Positions 44,994 to 53,239 of a stretch of DNA of 64,000 bases are shown piece after piece. Numbering within the stretch: position 1 is the stretch's first letter; the number at the start of each line of letters is the position of its first letter. The stretch covers positions 434,001 to 498,000 of the forward strand of contig NZ_CP016397.1 of assembly GCF_002240035.1 (NCBI RefSeq), given 5' to 3'. This stretch comes from Legionella clemsonensis (GTDB lineage Bacteria; Pseudomonadota; Gammaproteobacteria; Legionellales; Legionellaceae). The notes under the pieces were generated by a model. That model did not search any database. It saw nothing but the letters and a program-made list of their open reading frames with translations, and was not told where the DNA came from. The position numbers and the translations under genes were made by a program.

Positions 44994-47288
44994 ATGCGCA
45001 CTCACCAGTTAATGAATCTGATGAGAGTGATACTAAGACAGGGTGTTAAGATGCTAGATAGAGCCAGCGTAGTCGATGAACAATTCATTAGTCGGGTAAA
45101 AAAAGCTGATTTTCCAGCCATTCGTACTGCAACCATGCCTATCGATGTGGGGATGGATAAAAAAACCGCCATTGAATTATTCGATTCACAAATTAAATCC
45201 CGTTTATTGGACCTCATTGCTCGTCAATTAAAAGAAAAGGGATTGTCTTATTACACTATTGGTAGCAGTGGTCATGAAGGGAATGCAGTATTTGGAAAGA
45301 TTTTTAGAGCTAGCGATATGGCTTTTTTGCATTATCGAAGTGGCGCCTTTTACTTACAGCGTGCAAAACAGCTTTCCAGTGTTGACGGGGTAAGCGATAT
45401 TTTATTATCTTTGGTGGCTGCTGCCGATGAACCTATCGCAGGAGGACGTCATAAAGTTTTTGGGAGTGTGCCTTTAACCATTCCACCTCAAACGTCAACA
45501 ATCGCTTCTCATTTACCAAAAGCACTAGGTGCTGCATTATCCATTACCCGAGCTAAAGAATTGGCAATTAATAGTAAATTGCCAGTTGATGCAGTAATTT
45601 TATGTTCTTTTGGCGATGCTTCAATTAACCATGCCAGTGCGCAGACAACCCTCAATGCCTGTTCCTGGATTGCAACACAACCCTATCCCTTGCCTTTAGT
45701 TCTAATTTGTGAAGACAACGGCATTGGAATTTCAGTGCCAACTCCGCAAAACTGGATAGCATCCTCAGTGAAAGAGCGACCAGGGTGGCATTATATTAGT
45801 TGTGATGGCTTGAACATTGCTGATACTTATGAGAAAGCTCAACAAGCAGAATATGTAGCCAGAATAAAAAAACAACCTGTTTTTTTACACATGAAATGTG
45901 TGCGTTTATTGGGACATGCCGGTTCTGACATTGAGTCACAATACAATACTCAAGCAGAAATTGAACAGCGGGAAGCGAATGACCCCTTGTTATATACGGC
46001 TGCGATTCTACATCGTGAAGGATGGATGAGCTTAAAAGCTATCGTGGATTTATATCAGGATAATCGTGCCCTCATTGAAGCAAAAGCCACAGAAGCTATT
46101 CGCCTCCCTAAAATGAGTAGCGCTAATGAAGTAATGTCTTCCATACTGCCAAAAGGACGCAATAAACGTGCTTATTTGCCTCCTGATGAAGCAAGACGCC
46201 AGCAAGTGTTTGGTAATAGCTACAATCAGCTCAGTATGAAGCGTAATCTTTCTCAACATATAAATTTCGCCTTAACAGACTTAATGATGCAATACCCCAA
46301 CATGCTAATATTTGGGGAAGATGTAGGCAAAAAGGGGGGCGTGTATCGTGTGACTGCGGATTTACAGTCGCGATTTGGTCAGAGAAGGGTCTTTGACTCA
46401 CTCCTTGATGAAACAACCATCCTTGGAACTGCCATTGGCTTGGCTCATAATGGATTTTTACCCGTTCCAGAAATTCAATTCCTGGCTTATTTGCATAATG
46501 CTGAGGATCAATTGCGCGGTGAAGCATCCACGTTATCCTTTTTTTCTAACGGTCAATACCAAAATCCCATGGTGATACGGATTGCTTCCTTGGCTTATCA
46601 AAAAGGGTTTGGCGGACACTTCCACAATGATAATTCCATTGCAGTGCTTCGTGACTTGCCGGGGGTGTTGGTTGCCTGTCCTTCTAATGGGCCTGATGCT
46701 GCAATGATGCTTCGCACTTGCATGAAACTGGCACATCAGGAAGGTCGCGTTATTGTCTTCTTGGAACCTATTGCATTGTACATGACGAAAGATTTACATG
46801 AGACAGGGGATAATGGCTGGCTTTTTGAATATCCATCGCTTGATAAAACCATTGAAGCTGGTGAAGTTGGTATATATGGTGAAGGCGAGACAGTTATTTT
46901 AAGTTATGCCAATGGCTATTATTTATCACGGCAGGCAGCCAAAGTTTTAAAAGAAGAACATGGCATGGATGTGAAGCTTGTGGATTTGCGTTGGCTAAGC
47001 CCTTTACCTACAGAGGCTATAATTCGCGAAGTAGCAAAGGCAAAGCGCGTTTTAATTGTGGATGAGGGGCGTCGAAGTGGTTCAGTGAGTGAAGGGTTAA
47101 TGACCCTATTAATGGAACACGCACCAAACCGTCTAAAAATTAAACGAATTACTGGTGAGGATTGTTTTATTCCATTGGGAACTGCCTGGCAGTATTTATT
47201 ACCTGGCCGAGATTCAATTATTGCTGCCATTTTGGCATTGCATTCAATGAAAAGGGAGAAGGAAGGTGGACGATTTGTTATTTCTTGA
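44994..47288 (+). CDS. Fused alpha-beta E1 subunit of a 2-oxoacid dehydrogenase complex
   Basis: A 764-residue thiamine-diphosphate enzyme with both E1 subunits in one chain. The alpha half (~30-380) has SGHEGNAVFG, FLHYRSGAFY, AGGRHKVFGS and the TPP motif beginning SFGDASIN and ending EDNGIGIS (GDA, not GDG). The beta half (~415-755) has FGEDVGKKGGVYRVT, DSLLDETTILGTAIGLAHNG and PEIQFLAYLHNAEDQLRGE. Start ATG 44994 is seven bases after GGGGAG; ATG 45051 is a possible shorter start. It resembles the branched-chain 2-oxoacid type. It overlaps a glutaryl-CoA dehydrogenase-like gene by 23 bases, so 2-oxoadipate is a reasonable alternative substrate. No E2/E3 gene is adjacent. Confidence 0.88.
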   Translation: MRTHQLMNLMRVILRQGVKMLDRASVVDEQFISRVKKADFPAIRTATMPIDVGMDKKTAIELFDSQIKSRLLDLIARQLKEKGLSYYTIGSSGHEGNAVFGKIFRASDMAFLHYRSGAFYLQRAKQLSSVDGVSDILLSLVAAADEPIAGGRHKVFGSVPLTIPPQTSTIASHLPKALGAALSITRAKELAINSKLPVDAVILCSFGDASINHASAQTTLNACSWIATQPYPLPLVLICEDNGIGISVPTPQNWIASSVKERPGWHYISCDGLNIADTYEKAQQAEYVARIKKQPVFLHMKCVRLLGHAGSDIESQYNTQAEIEQREANDPLLYTAAILHREGWMSLKAIVDLYQDNRALIEAKATEAIRLPKMSSANEVMSSILPKGRNKRAYLPPDEARRQQVFGNSYNQLSMKRNLSQHINFALTDLMMQYPNMLIFGEDVGKKGGVYRVTADLQSRFGQRRVFDSLLDETTILGTAIGLAHNGFLPVPEIQFLAYLHNAEDQLRGEASTLSFFSNGQYQNPMVIRIASLAYQKGFGGHFHNDNSIAVLRDLPGVLVACPSNGPDAAMMLRTCMKLAHQEGRVIVFLEPIALYMTKDLHETGDNGWLFEYPSLDKTIEAGEVGIYGEGETVILSYANGYYLSRQAAKVLKEEHGMDVKLVDLRWLSPLPTEAIIREVAKAKRVLIVDEGRRSGSVSEGLMTLLMEHAPNRLKIKRITGEDCFIPLGTAWQYLLPGRDSIIAAILALHSMKREKEGGRFVIS

Positions 47289-48423
47289 CGAGCAATTGCA
47301 CGATGATGAACGGATGATTCGCGATAGCGTTTCGCGTTTTGTAAGCCAAGATGTTGTACCTTTAATGGCTGAGGCTTTTGAATGCGCCGAATTTCCTCGC
47401 CAATTGATCAAAAAATCAGCGGATTTGGGACTGTTAGGTTTAACCTTACCGGCTGAATATGGTGGAGCGGAAGCCTCTTATGTCGCCTATGGTTTGGTAT
47501 GTCAGGAGCTGGAGCGGGGCGATAGCGGTTTGCGTAGTTTTGTTTCTGTGCAAAGTTCTCTTTGTATGTATCCCATCTTCCGTTATGGCAATGAAGAACA
47601 AAGAAAACGTTTTTTACCGGCAATGGCGGCTGGTGAAAGGATTGGTTGCTTCGGCTTAACTGAACCCGATTCAGGTTCAGATCCCGCCAGCATGCGCACC
47701 AATGCCAAAAAGGTAAACGGCGGTTGGCGGTTGAATGGCACTAAAATGTGGATTACTAACGCTCCTATCGCTGATATTGCCATTGTGTGGGCTAAAACTG
47801 AAGCTGGTATTCGTGGTTTTATTGTGGAGAAAGATTTTAAAGGATTTAGTTGTCCGGAAATTAAGCAAAAAATGTCCCTCCGTGCCTCAATTACTGGGGA
47901 ATTGGTATTGGAAGATGTATTTGTTCCTGATGAAAATTTATTGCCTGCCAGTGATAAGGGGCTGGGTGCTGCATTAAGCTGTTTAAGCCAGGCTCGTTAT
48001 GGGATTGCTTGGGGAGCAATGGGGGCTGCCATGGCTTGTTTTGACATTGCGCGTGATTATTTACTTGAACGCAAACAATTTGACAAACCCTTGGCCTCTT
48101 TTCAATTAATTCAAAAAGATTTAGCTACAATGTATACGGAAATTCTCAAAGCGCAATGCCTTAACCTGCAGATTGGGCGCTTAAAAGATCAGCAACGTGA
48201 AACACCTGTCATGATTTCTCTTGCCAAAGGCAATGCTTGTCGAGAAGCGTTAAGGATTGCTCGCATGTGTCGCAATTTATTAGGTGGTAACGGTATTAGC
48301 CTTGAGTACCATATAATTCGTCACATGCTAAATCTGGAATCAGTCTTTACTTACGAAGGTACTGATAATATTCATACTCTTGTGTTAGGCCGCCATATAA
48401 CCGGGATTAATGCCTTCGGTTAA
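47266..48423 (+). CDS. gcdH: Acyl-CoA dehydrogenase, glutaryl-CoA dehydrogenase-like
   Basis: A 385-residue flavoprotein of the acyl-CoA dehydrogenase family. It starts at GTG 47266 inside the E1 gene behind AGGGAGAAGGAAGG. Family motifs: FGLTEPDSGSDPASM (FAD/substrate loop), KMWITNAPIADI, RYGIAWGAMGAA, LLERKQFDKPLASFQ, and the catalytic glutamate in TYEGTDNIHTLVLGR. These match GcdH, which makes crotonyl-CoA from glutaryl-CoA in Lys/Trp breakdown, better than short-chain dehydrogenases. Overlap with the E1 gene predicts coupled translation and a joint pathway. Confidence 0.85.
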   Translation: MDDLLFLDEQLHDDERMIRDSVSRFVSQDVVPLMAEAFECAEFPRQLIKKSADLGLLGLTLPAEYGGAEASYVAYGLVCQELERGDSGLRSFVSVQSSLCMYPIFRYGNEEQRKRFLPAMAAGERIGCFGLTEPDSGSDPASMRTNAKKVNGGWRLNGTKMWITNAPIADIAIVWAKTEAGIRGFIVEKDFKGFSCPEIKQKMSLRASITGELVLEDVFVPDENLLPASDKGLGAALSCLSQARYGIAWGAMGAAMACFDIARDYLLERKQFDKPLASFQLIQKDLATMYTEILKAQCLNLQIGRLKDQQRETPVMISLAKGNACREALRIARMCRNLLGGNGISLEYHIIRHMLNLESVFTYEGTDNIHTLVLGRHITGINAFG

Positions 48424-48498
48424 ACTAAAACAGTTAGAAGTCTTAAAGGTAAAAGCAGTTTCATCTAGCTATAATTAATTTAGAGCAACGACGATGAG

Positions 48499-48735
48499 AT
48501 GAAGAAAATGAGTGAGCAAGAGAAAGAAACTGTGGATACCTTAATTCAACCTGAATCGGATTTTTCCGATGAATTGGAATTGGAAGGTTCTTCCAATGAA
48601 TTTAACCAGAACCAATTCCAGGGTGGGGATGAAGTTGATTTGTTAGATGATGGTGTTCCTGGCTACGAAACCACAGGGGAAGATGGTGAGGATGATGAGA
48701 TTGCGCAGGAGACTCACCCATCACCTCATCCCTGA
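48499..48735 (+). CDS. Small acidic orphan protein
   Basis: A 78-residue very acidic protein (many Glu/Asp, e.g. DFSDELELEGSSNEF, DDGVPGYETTGEDGEDDE) with a His/Pro tail. Start could be 48499 or ATG 48508 after GAGATGAAGAA. Unrecognised and likely disordered; might be an anti-sigma-like or nucleic-acid-mimic peptide, but that is speculation. Composition unlike neighbours. Confidence 0.55.
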   Translation: MKKMSEQEKETVDTLIQPESDFSDELELEGSSNEFNQNQFQGGDEVDLLDDGVPGYETTGEDGEDDEIAQETHPSPHP

Positions 48736-48802
48736 TAGATCTTAGTTATTTTGTTAGGGTTAATGGGGAAATTCCTCTGCTATTGAACCAAGCATAACCA
48801 AG

Positions 48803-48917
48803 CAACCAAGGGGTCAGATCTTGCTTTTCAACCAAGGGGTCAGATCTTGCTTTTTGCTTTCCCTAAAATGATCCCCAACTGCTTCGATAGGCAAAAAGCA
48901 AGGGCTGCCCCGTAGCT
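48803..48917. repeat. Palindromic repeat element, copy 1, with 26-base tandem at left edge
   Basis: A ~90-base repeat of the type GGGGTCAGATCTTGC...(loop)...GGCAAAAGGCAAGATCTGACCC found three times in the window. Copy 1 has two exact 26-base tandem units (48803-48828; 48829-48854), each carrying flank plus element start, before the full element. The core CTAAAATGATCCCCAACTG and GCTTCGATAGGCAAAA are conserved, but the right arm is altered (GCAAGGGCTGCCCCGTAGCT), so the hairpin is imperfect. It resembles REP-type elements moved by RAYT transposases, and no such gene is nearby. Confidence 0.75.
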
Positions 48918-48954
48918 TCTTTTTCCTTTCGAAATTATCTGACTATTGTTTATT

Positions 48955-49992
48955 TTACAAAAGGGAATTTAAATTGAAACTAGACCGTTTGTTTAAGTTG
49001 TTACCTTGTTTTATTAAAAATTCTTCCGCTGTAGCTCTACCTTCCTCTTTTAACATGCTAATAAACGCCCACTCTCCATTTAGCTTGGAAGAATAATCCA
49101 ATTCTACCATTTTATTACTGGCGATCCGATGAATACGCATTTTCGCCCATCGCGCACCTTCACCTTTAACAGAATTAACGACTTGTCTTAAGACAGCAAT
49201 CATGCGTAATTCTTTCATTAAAGAGGCATTAAATGCAACTTCGTTAAGACGATTAAGAATTTCCTGGGCAGTTTTTGGCGTACCAACTCGTTCCACAGGA
49301 TTTATTTGGATTAAAATGGTATCACTTGATAGACATTCTTTGACAAGCGGTGTAATTGTAGGATTTCCGGTGTATCCTCCATCCCAATATGCTTCTCCAT
49401 CAATCTCAATTGCCTGAAACAAAGTAGGCAAACAAGCAGAAGCGAGTAAAACTTCCGGTGTAATTTCACTATTTTTAAATACCCTTCCTTGTCCTGTTCT
49501 CACATTAGTAGCTGTGATGAAAAGTTTAATGGGAGTACTTGTAAGTCTTTCAAAGTCAATACTTTGCATAAGAATAGATTGTAGTGGATTAAGTGCAGCA
49601 GGGTTTAAATCGTAGGGAGAGAAAACACGTGATATTAAATCAAATCCTATAAATAAAGGGGAATTATCTAACGTCCAACTGCCTGTTAAGATATCCCAAA
49701 AACTGCGGCGGAAAATGCTAAACGTTGATGCTTCGGCGATTCGTTGCCAAAAAGCATCTAATGCTGCTCTCGCTCCCCCTGAACCATTATTAAGATAGCC
49801 ACTGGCTAAAACAGCCGCATTCATGGAGCCAGCCGATGTGCCAGAAATTCCTTCAATTTGAAGTTTCGGTTCTTCAAGTAGTCTATCCAGAACACCCCAT
49901 GTGTAGGCACCATGGGCCCCACCCCCTTGAAGCGCTAAGTCGATAAGTACAGGCTTTTTATGGGTAAGGAGACTTTTTGTCAATTTTGGCAT
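48955..49992 (-). CDS. Patatin-like phospholipase (second copy)
   Basis: A 345-residue patatin with oxyanion loop LQGGGAHGAYTWG, the serine in GISGTSAGSMNAA (residues ~48-60) and the aspartate in YWDGGYTGNP. All catalytic residues are present. It is only distantly similar to the first patatin (motifs GGGAHG versus GGGARG, DGG versus DGH). Members of this subgroup are cytoplasmic in many bacteria; no signal peptide is present. It lies between repeat copy 1 and a double-glycine peptide gene. Confidence 0.93.
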   Translation of the reverse strand: MPKLTKSLLTHKKPVLIDLALQGGGAHGAYTWGVLDRLLEEPKLQIEGISGTSAGSMNAAVLASGYLNNGSGGARAALDAFWQRIAEASTFSIFRRSFWDILTGSWTLDNSPLFIGFDLISRVFSPYDLNPAALNPLQSILMQSIDFERLTSTPIKLFITATNVRTGQGRVFKNSEITPEVLLASACLPTLFQAIEIDGEAYWDGGYTGNPTITPLVKECLSSDTILIQINPVERVGTPKTAQEILNRLNEVAFNASLMKELRMIAVLRQVVNSVKGEGARWAKMRIHRIASNKMVELDYSSKLNGEWAFISMLKEEGRATAEEFLIKQGNNLNKRSSFNLNSLL

Positions 49993-50109
49993 ATGAACTC
50001 TGTATCCTTGAGTACCTGTATAATAACCATATTAGCATAGGCGTTATTTGAGAGTTGACTTTAACTGGACTATATTTTAAGAAGGCTTACTATACTGGAT
50101 GTCAATATC

Positions 50110-50277
50110 ATGAGTAAAAAGAACCGCTCTCAAAATAAATTATCCTCTGAAGAATTAAGCAAGGTTCCAGGAGGTAATCACAAAGACTCAAAAAATGATT
50201 TGAAACGTATTATAGAGGAAATGAAACCCTTTCCCGATTTAAGTGAAGAAGATTTAATCAAACTCACGCAGCGATGA
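50110..50277 (+). CDS. Small peptide with double-glycine-type leader (second)
   Basis: A 55-residue gene too short for usual cut-offs. The N-terminal part reads NKLSSEELSKVPGG, matching the bacteriocin-type leader (ELxKVxGG) also seen in the 31.6 kb peptide (NTNELEKVSGG). After the GG is a 33-residue charged, cysteine-free segment (NHKDSKNDLKRIIEEMKP then LSEEDLIKLTQR) that looks amphipathic. Ribosome site is weak. No exporter is seen nearby. The two peptides' mature parts share nothing obvious, so the leader is the common feature. Confidence 0.55.
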   Translation: MSKKNRSQNKLSSEELSKVPGGNHKDSKNDLKRIIEEMKPFPDLSEEDLIKLTQR

Positions 50278-50386
50278 AATAATTTTACACATTGATAATG
50301 TTCAAGCATTTTACCTCAGTGTTGTTCACATAAGGAAACTAGCAGATAATTGAGTTATATTATTTTAATATCCAAGGAGAGAGAAA

Positions 50387-50746
50387 ATGAGCTATATCGA
50401 TGGATTTGTGCTTCCCATCCCTAAAGATAAAATTAATGAATATCGCAGTATGGCAGAAGCTGCTGGTAAAATATGGATGGAACATGGTGCACTTGCTTTC
50501 AGAGAGTGCATTGCAGAAGACACACAAGCCCATGACATGATCTCTTTTCCTGAGCTTGCTAAAGTCAAAAATGGGGAGACAGTCGTTTTCTCTTACATTG
50601 TTTTCAAATCCAAAGAGCATCGAGATACAGTTAACAAAAAAGTAATGGCAGATCCTCGCATTCAACAAAGCTGTGAAAAATATGGCAGTCTGTTTGACTG
50701 TAAGCGCATGGCTTATGGGGGCTTTGACGTTTTGGTAGATCTATAA
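50387..50746 (+). CDS. DUF1428 (YbaA-like) family protein
   Basis: A 119-residue protein of the dimeric alpha/beta ferredoxin-like DUF1428 family, role unknown. It has the full family pattern: YIDGFVLPIPKDKINEYRSMA, GALAFRECIAED, VVFSYIVFKSKEHRD and the end KRMAYGGFDVLVDL. CAAGGAGAGAG gives a strong ribosome site. The gene is separate from its neighbours. Confidence 0.92.
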   Translation: MSYIDGFVLPIPKDKINEYRSMAEAAGKIWMEHGALAFRECIAEDTQAHDMISFPELAKVKNGETVVFSYIVFKSKEHRDTVNKKVMADPRIQQSCEKYGSLFDCKRMAYGGFDVLVDL

Positions 50747-50786
50747 TCGAAATTTTCGCCATTCCATATCAGCATATGGGCTTATG

Positions 50787-50932
50787 CACGAGCCAAGGGG
50801 TCACACGAGCCAAGGGGTCAGATCTTGTTTTTTGCTTTCTCTAAAATGACCCAACTGCTTCGATAGGCAAAAGGCAAGATCTGACCCTGTAGCTATGTGC
50901 TGTAGCTACTCTGTAGCTGTGCTGCCGTAGCT
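50787..50932. repeat. Palindromic repeat element, copy 2, with nested tandem edges
   Basis: The cleanest copy: arms 50815-50835 (GGGTCAGATCTTG, then TTTTTTGC) and 50866-50887 (GGCAAAAGGCAAGATCTGACCC) with a 30-base loop. At the left, a 17-base unit CACGAGCCAAGGGGTCA is repeated (50787-50803; 50804-50820). At the right, CTGTAGCT recurs at 50887, 50900, 50911 and as CTGCCGTAGCT at 50922. Each outer unit is a shortened copy of the element's end plus flank. Confidence 0.8.
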
Positions 50933-51014
50933 TGTGCTAAAGAGAAAATTAAGAAATATTTTCGGAGGTAGGATCCCCGAGAACCGAAGACTTTGAATTT
51001 AAGTTTACAAATAA

Positions 51015-51428
51015 CTATGCAGCAAAGGTTACCGTCTTTTCTTCTTTTATGCCTGAACAGAAAGGATTAACATACTCGACCTTATTTTCTTTATTAATTG
51101 TAATTAAACTCTGAATTCGCTCGACTTGAAAGGATAAAAAACCTATCCGTATCTGAGCATTAGAAGGCGTAGCTTGTAATTGGGAATACTCGGCAGCACT
51201 TAGGAAAATCCTATAACAGGAGAGTCGCTTACGCCCCAATCGTGATGACTCACATTGTTCTAATAATTCTATGGAAGAATAGAACTTACGTGCCACATTA
51301 GGTTGCATTACCAAACTCCAGGTTCTTATATTATTATGATCTCTAATTTGTTCAACGATTGGGATAAAAAGACAATAAGGATAGTCTGTATCAACCTGTT
51401 TTACTTGCTTGTCCTGTTTAAAAAACAT
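51015..51428 (-). CDS. Unrecognised 137-residue protein
   Basis: A protein with no family match that I can name. It opens at ATG 51428 after a strong GGGAGG site; the TTG just before is not needed. Contents: FFKQDKQVKQVDTDYPYCLFIPIVEQI, a Ser/Leu-rich middle SSRLGRKRLSCYRIFLS, and a C-terminal tail FCSGIKEEKTVTFAA. Composition and AT content fit the surrounding accessory DNA. Cytoplasmic by lack of signal. Confidence 0.5.
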   Translation of the reverse strand: MFFKQDKQVKQVDTDYPYCLFIPIVEQIRDHNNIRTWSLVMQPNVARKFYSSIELLEQCESSRLGRKRLSCYRIFLSAAEYSQLQATPSNAQIRIGFLSFQVERIQSLITINKENKVEYVNPFCSGIKEEKTVTFAA

Positions 51429-51513
51429 CAATACCTCCCTACGAATGATTGAAAATTTAATAATATGTTAATTTTTATAACATATCATCATTGATAATGA
51501 CACCAACAACTTC

Positions 51514-52653
51514 ATGATTATGACTACTGCAATTGACAATCTTCTCAGAAAATGGGAGCTAATCAAATCTAATAAAAAAAGTAATGGCTTTTTTAAAAAT
51601 GCAAAAAATTTTGTAGAAATCAATAAATTCATCGAGCAATTACAATTAAGTAATCTCATGACTATTGATGAAATCATAAAGGCTTTACAAAAAATAGAAA
51701 ATATTTCGATTGCTCAAAAGGGAACTATTTTTCCTTTTAACGAGTGGTTAGATAACAATCGCTATCGCGTCTTACGAGATTTACATGTTCCATCTTCTGG
51801 AAAATTAACCGAATTTTCTTTATCTGCAAATTCAGGTCTGTGTCGTTTTTTTATAAATATGCATGGCTTGTTATTAGGCCATTATGAATTGGCAAAACTT
51901 CACACGGAAGGCCAGCTACCAGTAAGTAAAATAGAGTACACAGATGATCAGCTTAAAGAAACACAAGTGTTTATGGATTTAGAAATTACAACTCAACAAG
52001 ATAAATTGCCTGATGGAAATGCAATTAAGGATTTTAGGCGTAAAGGAGTGACAATTTATGGCGCCACAATTTATCCCCAGTCAAACTCCTTAGAGAGGGA
52101 CCCCGCAATTGAACAAGCGTTAGAAAGCTTTGCTGGCGGAAGTGTTGAGAATCCAAAATCCAAAGCTGGAAAAATCTTTAATTTTAGTGGGCAATTTCTT
52201 GAGGCAATTTGTTTGCAAGAGTTTTCAAACTCTATTGTTTTAAAAGCCAATGAGAACGTACGATTAGAGCGGGGTTCTGTTAAAGGACATATCAATTGGT
52301 CTAAGCTAAATGGTGAGCCTTATGCTACTGTTCAAGTTAAAATTTTTAGCTGTACTTATTGTGATGATAACGGGCAGCAATTCTTAACAATGAGTAGTGA
52401 TGGTTGTTCTCTTTACTCTTTATCTCATGAGTGGGATCTGGAGAAGACCCTTGCCCAAAATCAATTAGAAGTAACCGGTAAAACGGACGGGAATATTGTT
52501 CCTCTATGCGAGTTTAACTTAAAAATCAAAATGGTGACTAATGATTTTGGCCATTATCTAAGAGTTGATGAGTGTCGCGTGCATATCAACACGGATGAGC
52601 TAGTCTCAACGAAAGATATTAAATGGGAAAATGCGATTACGTTGAATGTTTAA
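51514..52653 (+). CDS. Orphan protein (379 residues), possible effector
   Basis: A hydrophilic protein without signal peptide, membrane helix or recognised domain. The first ~90 residues are helical and Lys/Asn-rich; the rest has mixed beta character (ATVQVKIFSCTYCDDNG, MVTNDFGHYLRVDEC). It starts at ATG 51514 or 51520; neither has a ribosome site, so start is uncertain. It lies beside repeat copy 3 and the secreted-protein pseudogene, in AT-rich accessory DNA. A Dot/Icm effector role is a guess only. Confidence 0.6.
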   Translation: MIMTTAIDNLLRKWELIKSNKKSNGFFKNAKNFVEINKFIEQLQLSNLMTIDEIIKALQKIENISIAQKGTIFPFNEWLDNNRYRVLRDLHVPSSGKLTEFSLSANSGLCRFFINMHGLLLGHYELAKLHTEGQLPVSKIEYTDDQLKETQVFMDLEITTQQDKLPDGNAIKDFRRKGVTIYGATIYPQSNSLERDPAIEQALESFAGGSVENPKSKAGKIFNFSGQFLEAICLQEFSNSIVLKANENVRLERGSVKGHINWSKLNGEPYATVQVKIFSCTYCDDNGQQFLTMSSDGCSLYSLSHEWDLEKTLAQNQLEVTGKTDGNIVPLCEFNLKIKMVTNDFGHYLRVDECRVHINTDELVSTKDIKWENAITLNV

Positions 52654-52871
52654 GAGAACGCTGTTATGTATTCGAATAAGAGATGAGTTGATAGATGAAT
52701 TAATGAATAGAGCGAGAAAGAGATAATCTCGATAAACGACGAACAAATAGAGTAAAATCCCAAACACCTCATTGAGGAAAGTCCGGCAGTGATTTGGATT
52801 GCAGCGTCTTTAGGTTACCAGTTTATTATTTATCCAGGAGAGCAAATTCAATCCTTTTTGTAAAAAGTGGT

Positions 52872-53114
52872 CATCACCACGCATCACCACGGGGTCAGAT
52901 CTTGCTTTTTGCTTTTTCTAAAATACCCCCAAACTGCTCCGATAGACAAAAGGCAAGATCTGACCCTGTAGCTCGCTGCGATAGACAAAAGGCAAGATCT
53001 GACCCTGTAGCTCGCTGCGATAGACAAAAGGCAAGATCTGACCCTGTAGCTCGCTGGACCCTGTAGCTCGCTGTGACCCTGTAGCTCGCTGCTGTAGCTC
53101 GCTGCTGTAGCTCG
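52872..53114. repeat. Palindromic repeat element, copy 3, with multi-step tandem expansion
   Basis: The left edge has a 10-base tandem CATCACCACG (52872-52881; 52882-52891). The element follows, then the right arm is tandemly repeated: GATAGACAAAAGGCAAGATC then TGACCCTGTAGCTCGCTGC, 39 bases, at 52941, 52980 and 53019 (last unit 38 bases), then shorter units of 17 (53057), 17 (53075), 13 (53092) and 10 (53105) bases, each losing more of its 5' part but keeping the GTAGCTCGCTG end. Open frames across it (52794..53066) are artefacts of the repeat. No transposase gene is nearby. Confidence 0.8.
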
Positions 53115-53239
53115 TAAATAGTGCTAGGTGGAGTAGTTCAATTTGATTGGACAGTTCCCGATAAAGCAAATCATCTTAATGAAGATTAAACCCCAAAAAT
53201 ACAAGTTTTGAGGTTTAAGTAACCGTTGCAAAACCCAGG

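Noticed and set aside
52774-52786. GAGGAAAGTCCGG, identical to a conserved stretch of RNase P RNA
   Set aside because: No other conserved RNase P RNA segment follows in the expected positions, so it is a chance match or at most a tiny fragment.
52941-53114. CRISPR-like series of repeats
   Set aside because: Units are directly adjacent, shorten stepwise and have no spacers; they derive from the palindromic element.
52794-53169. Open frames on both strands with Arg/Gln-rich repeated residues
   Set aside because: They are translations of the 39-base tandem units of repeat copy 3.
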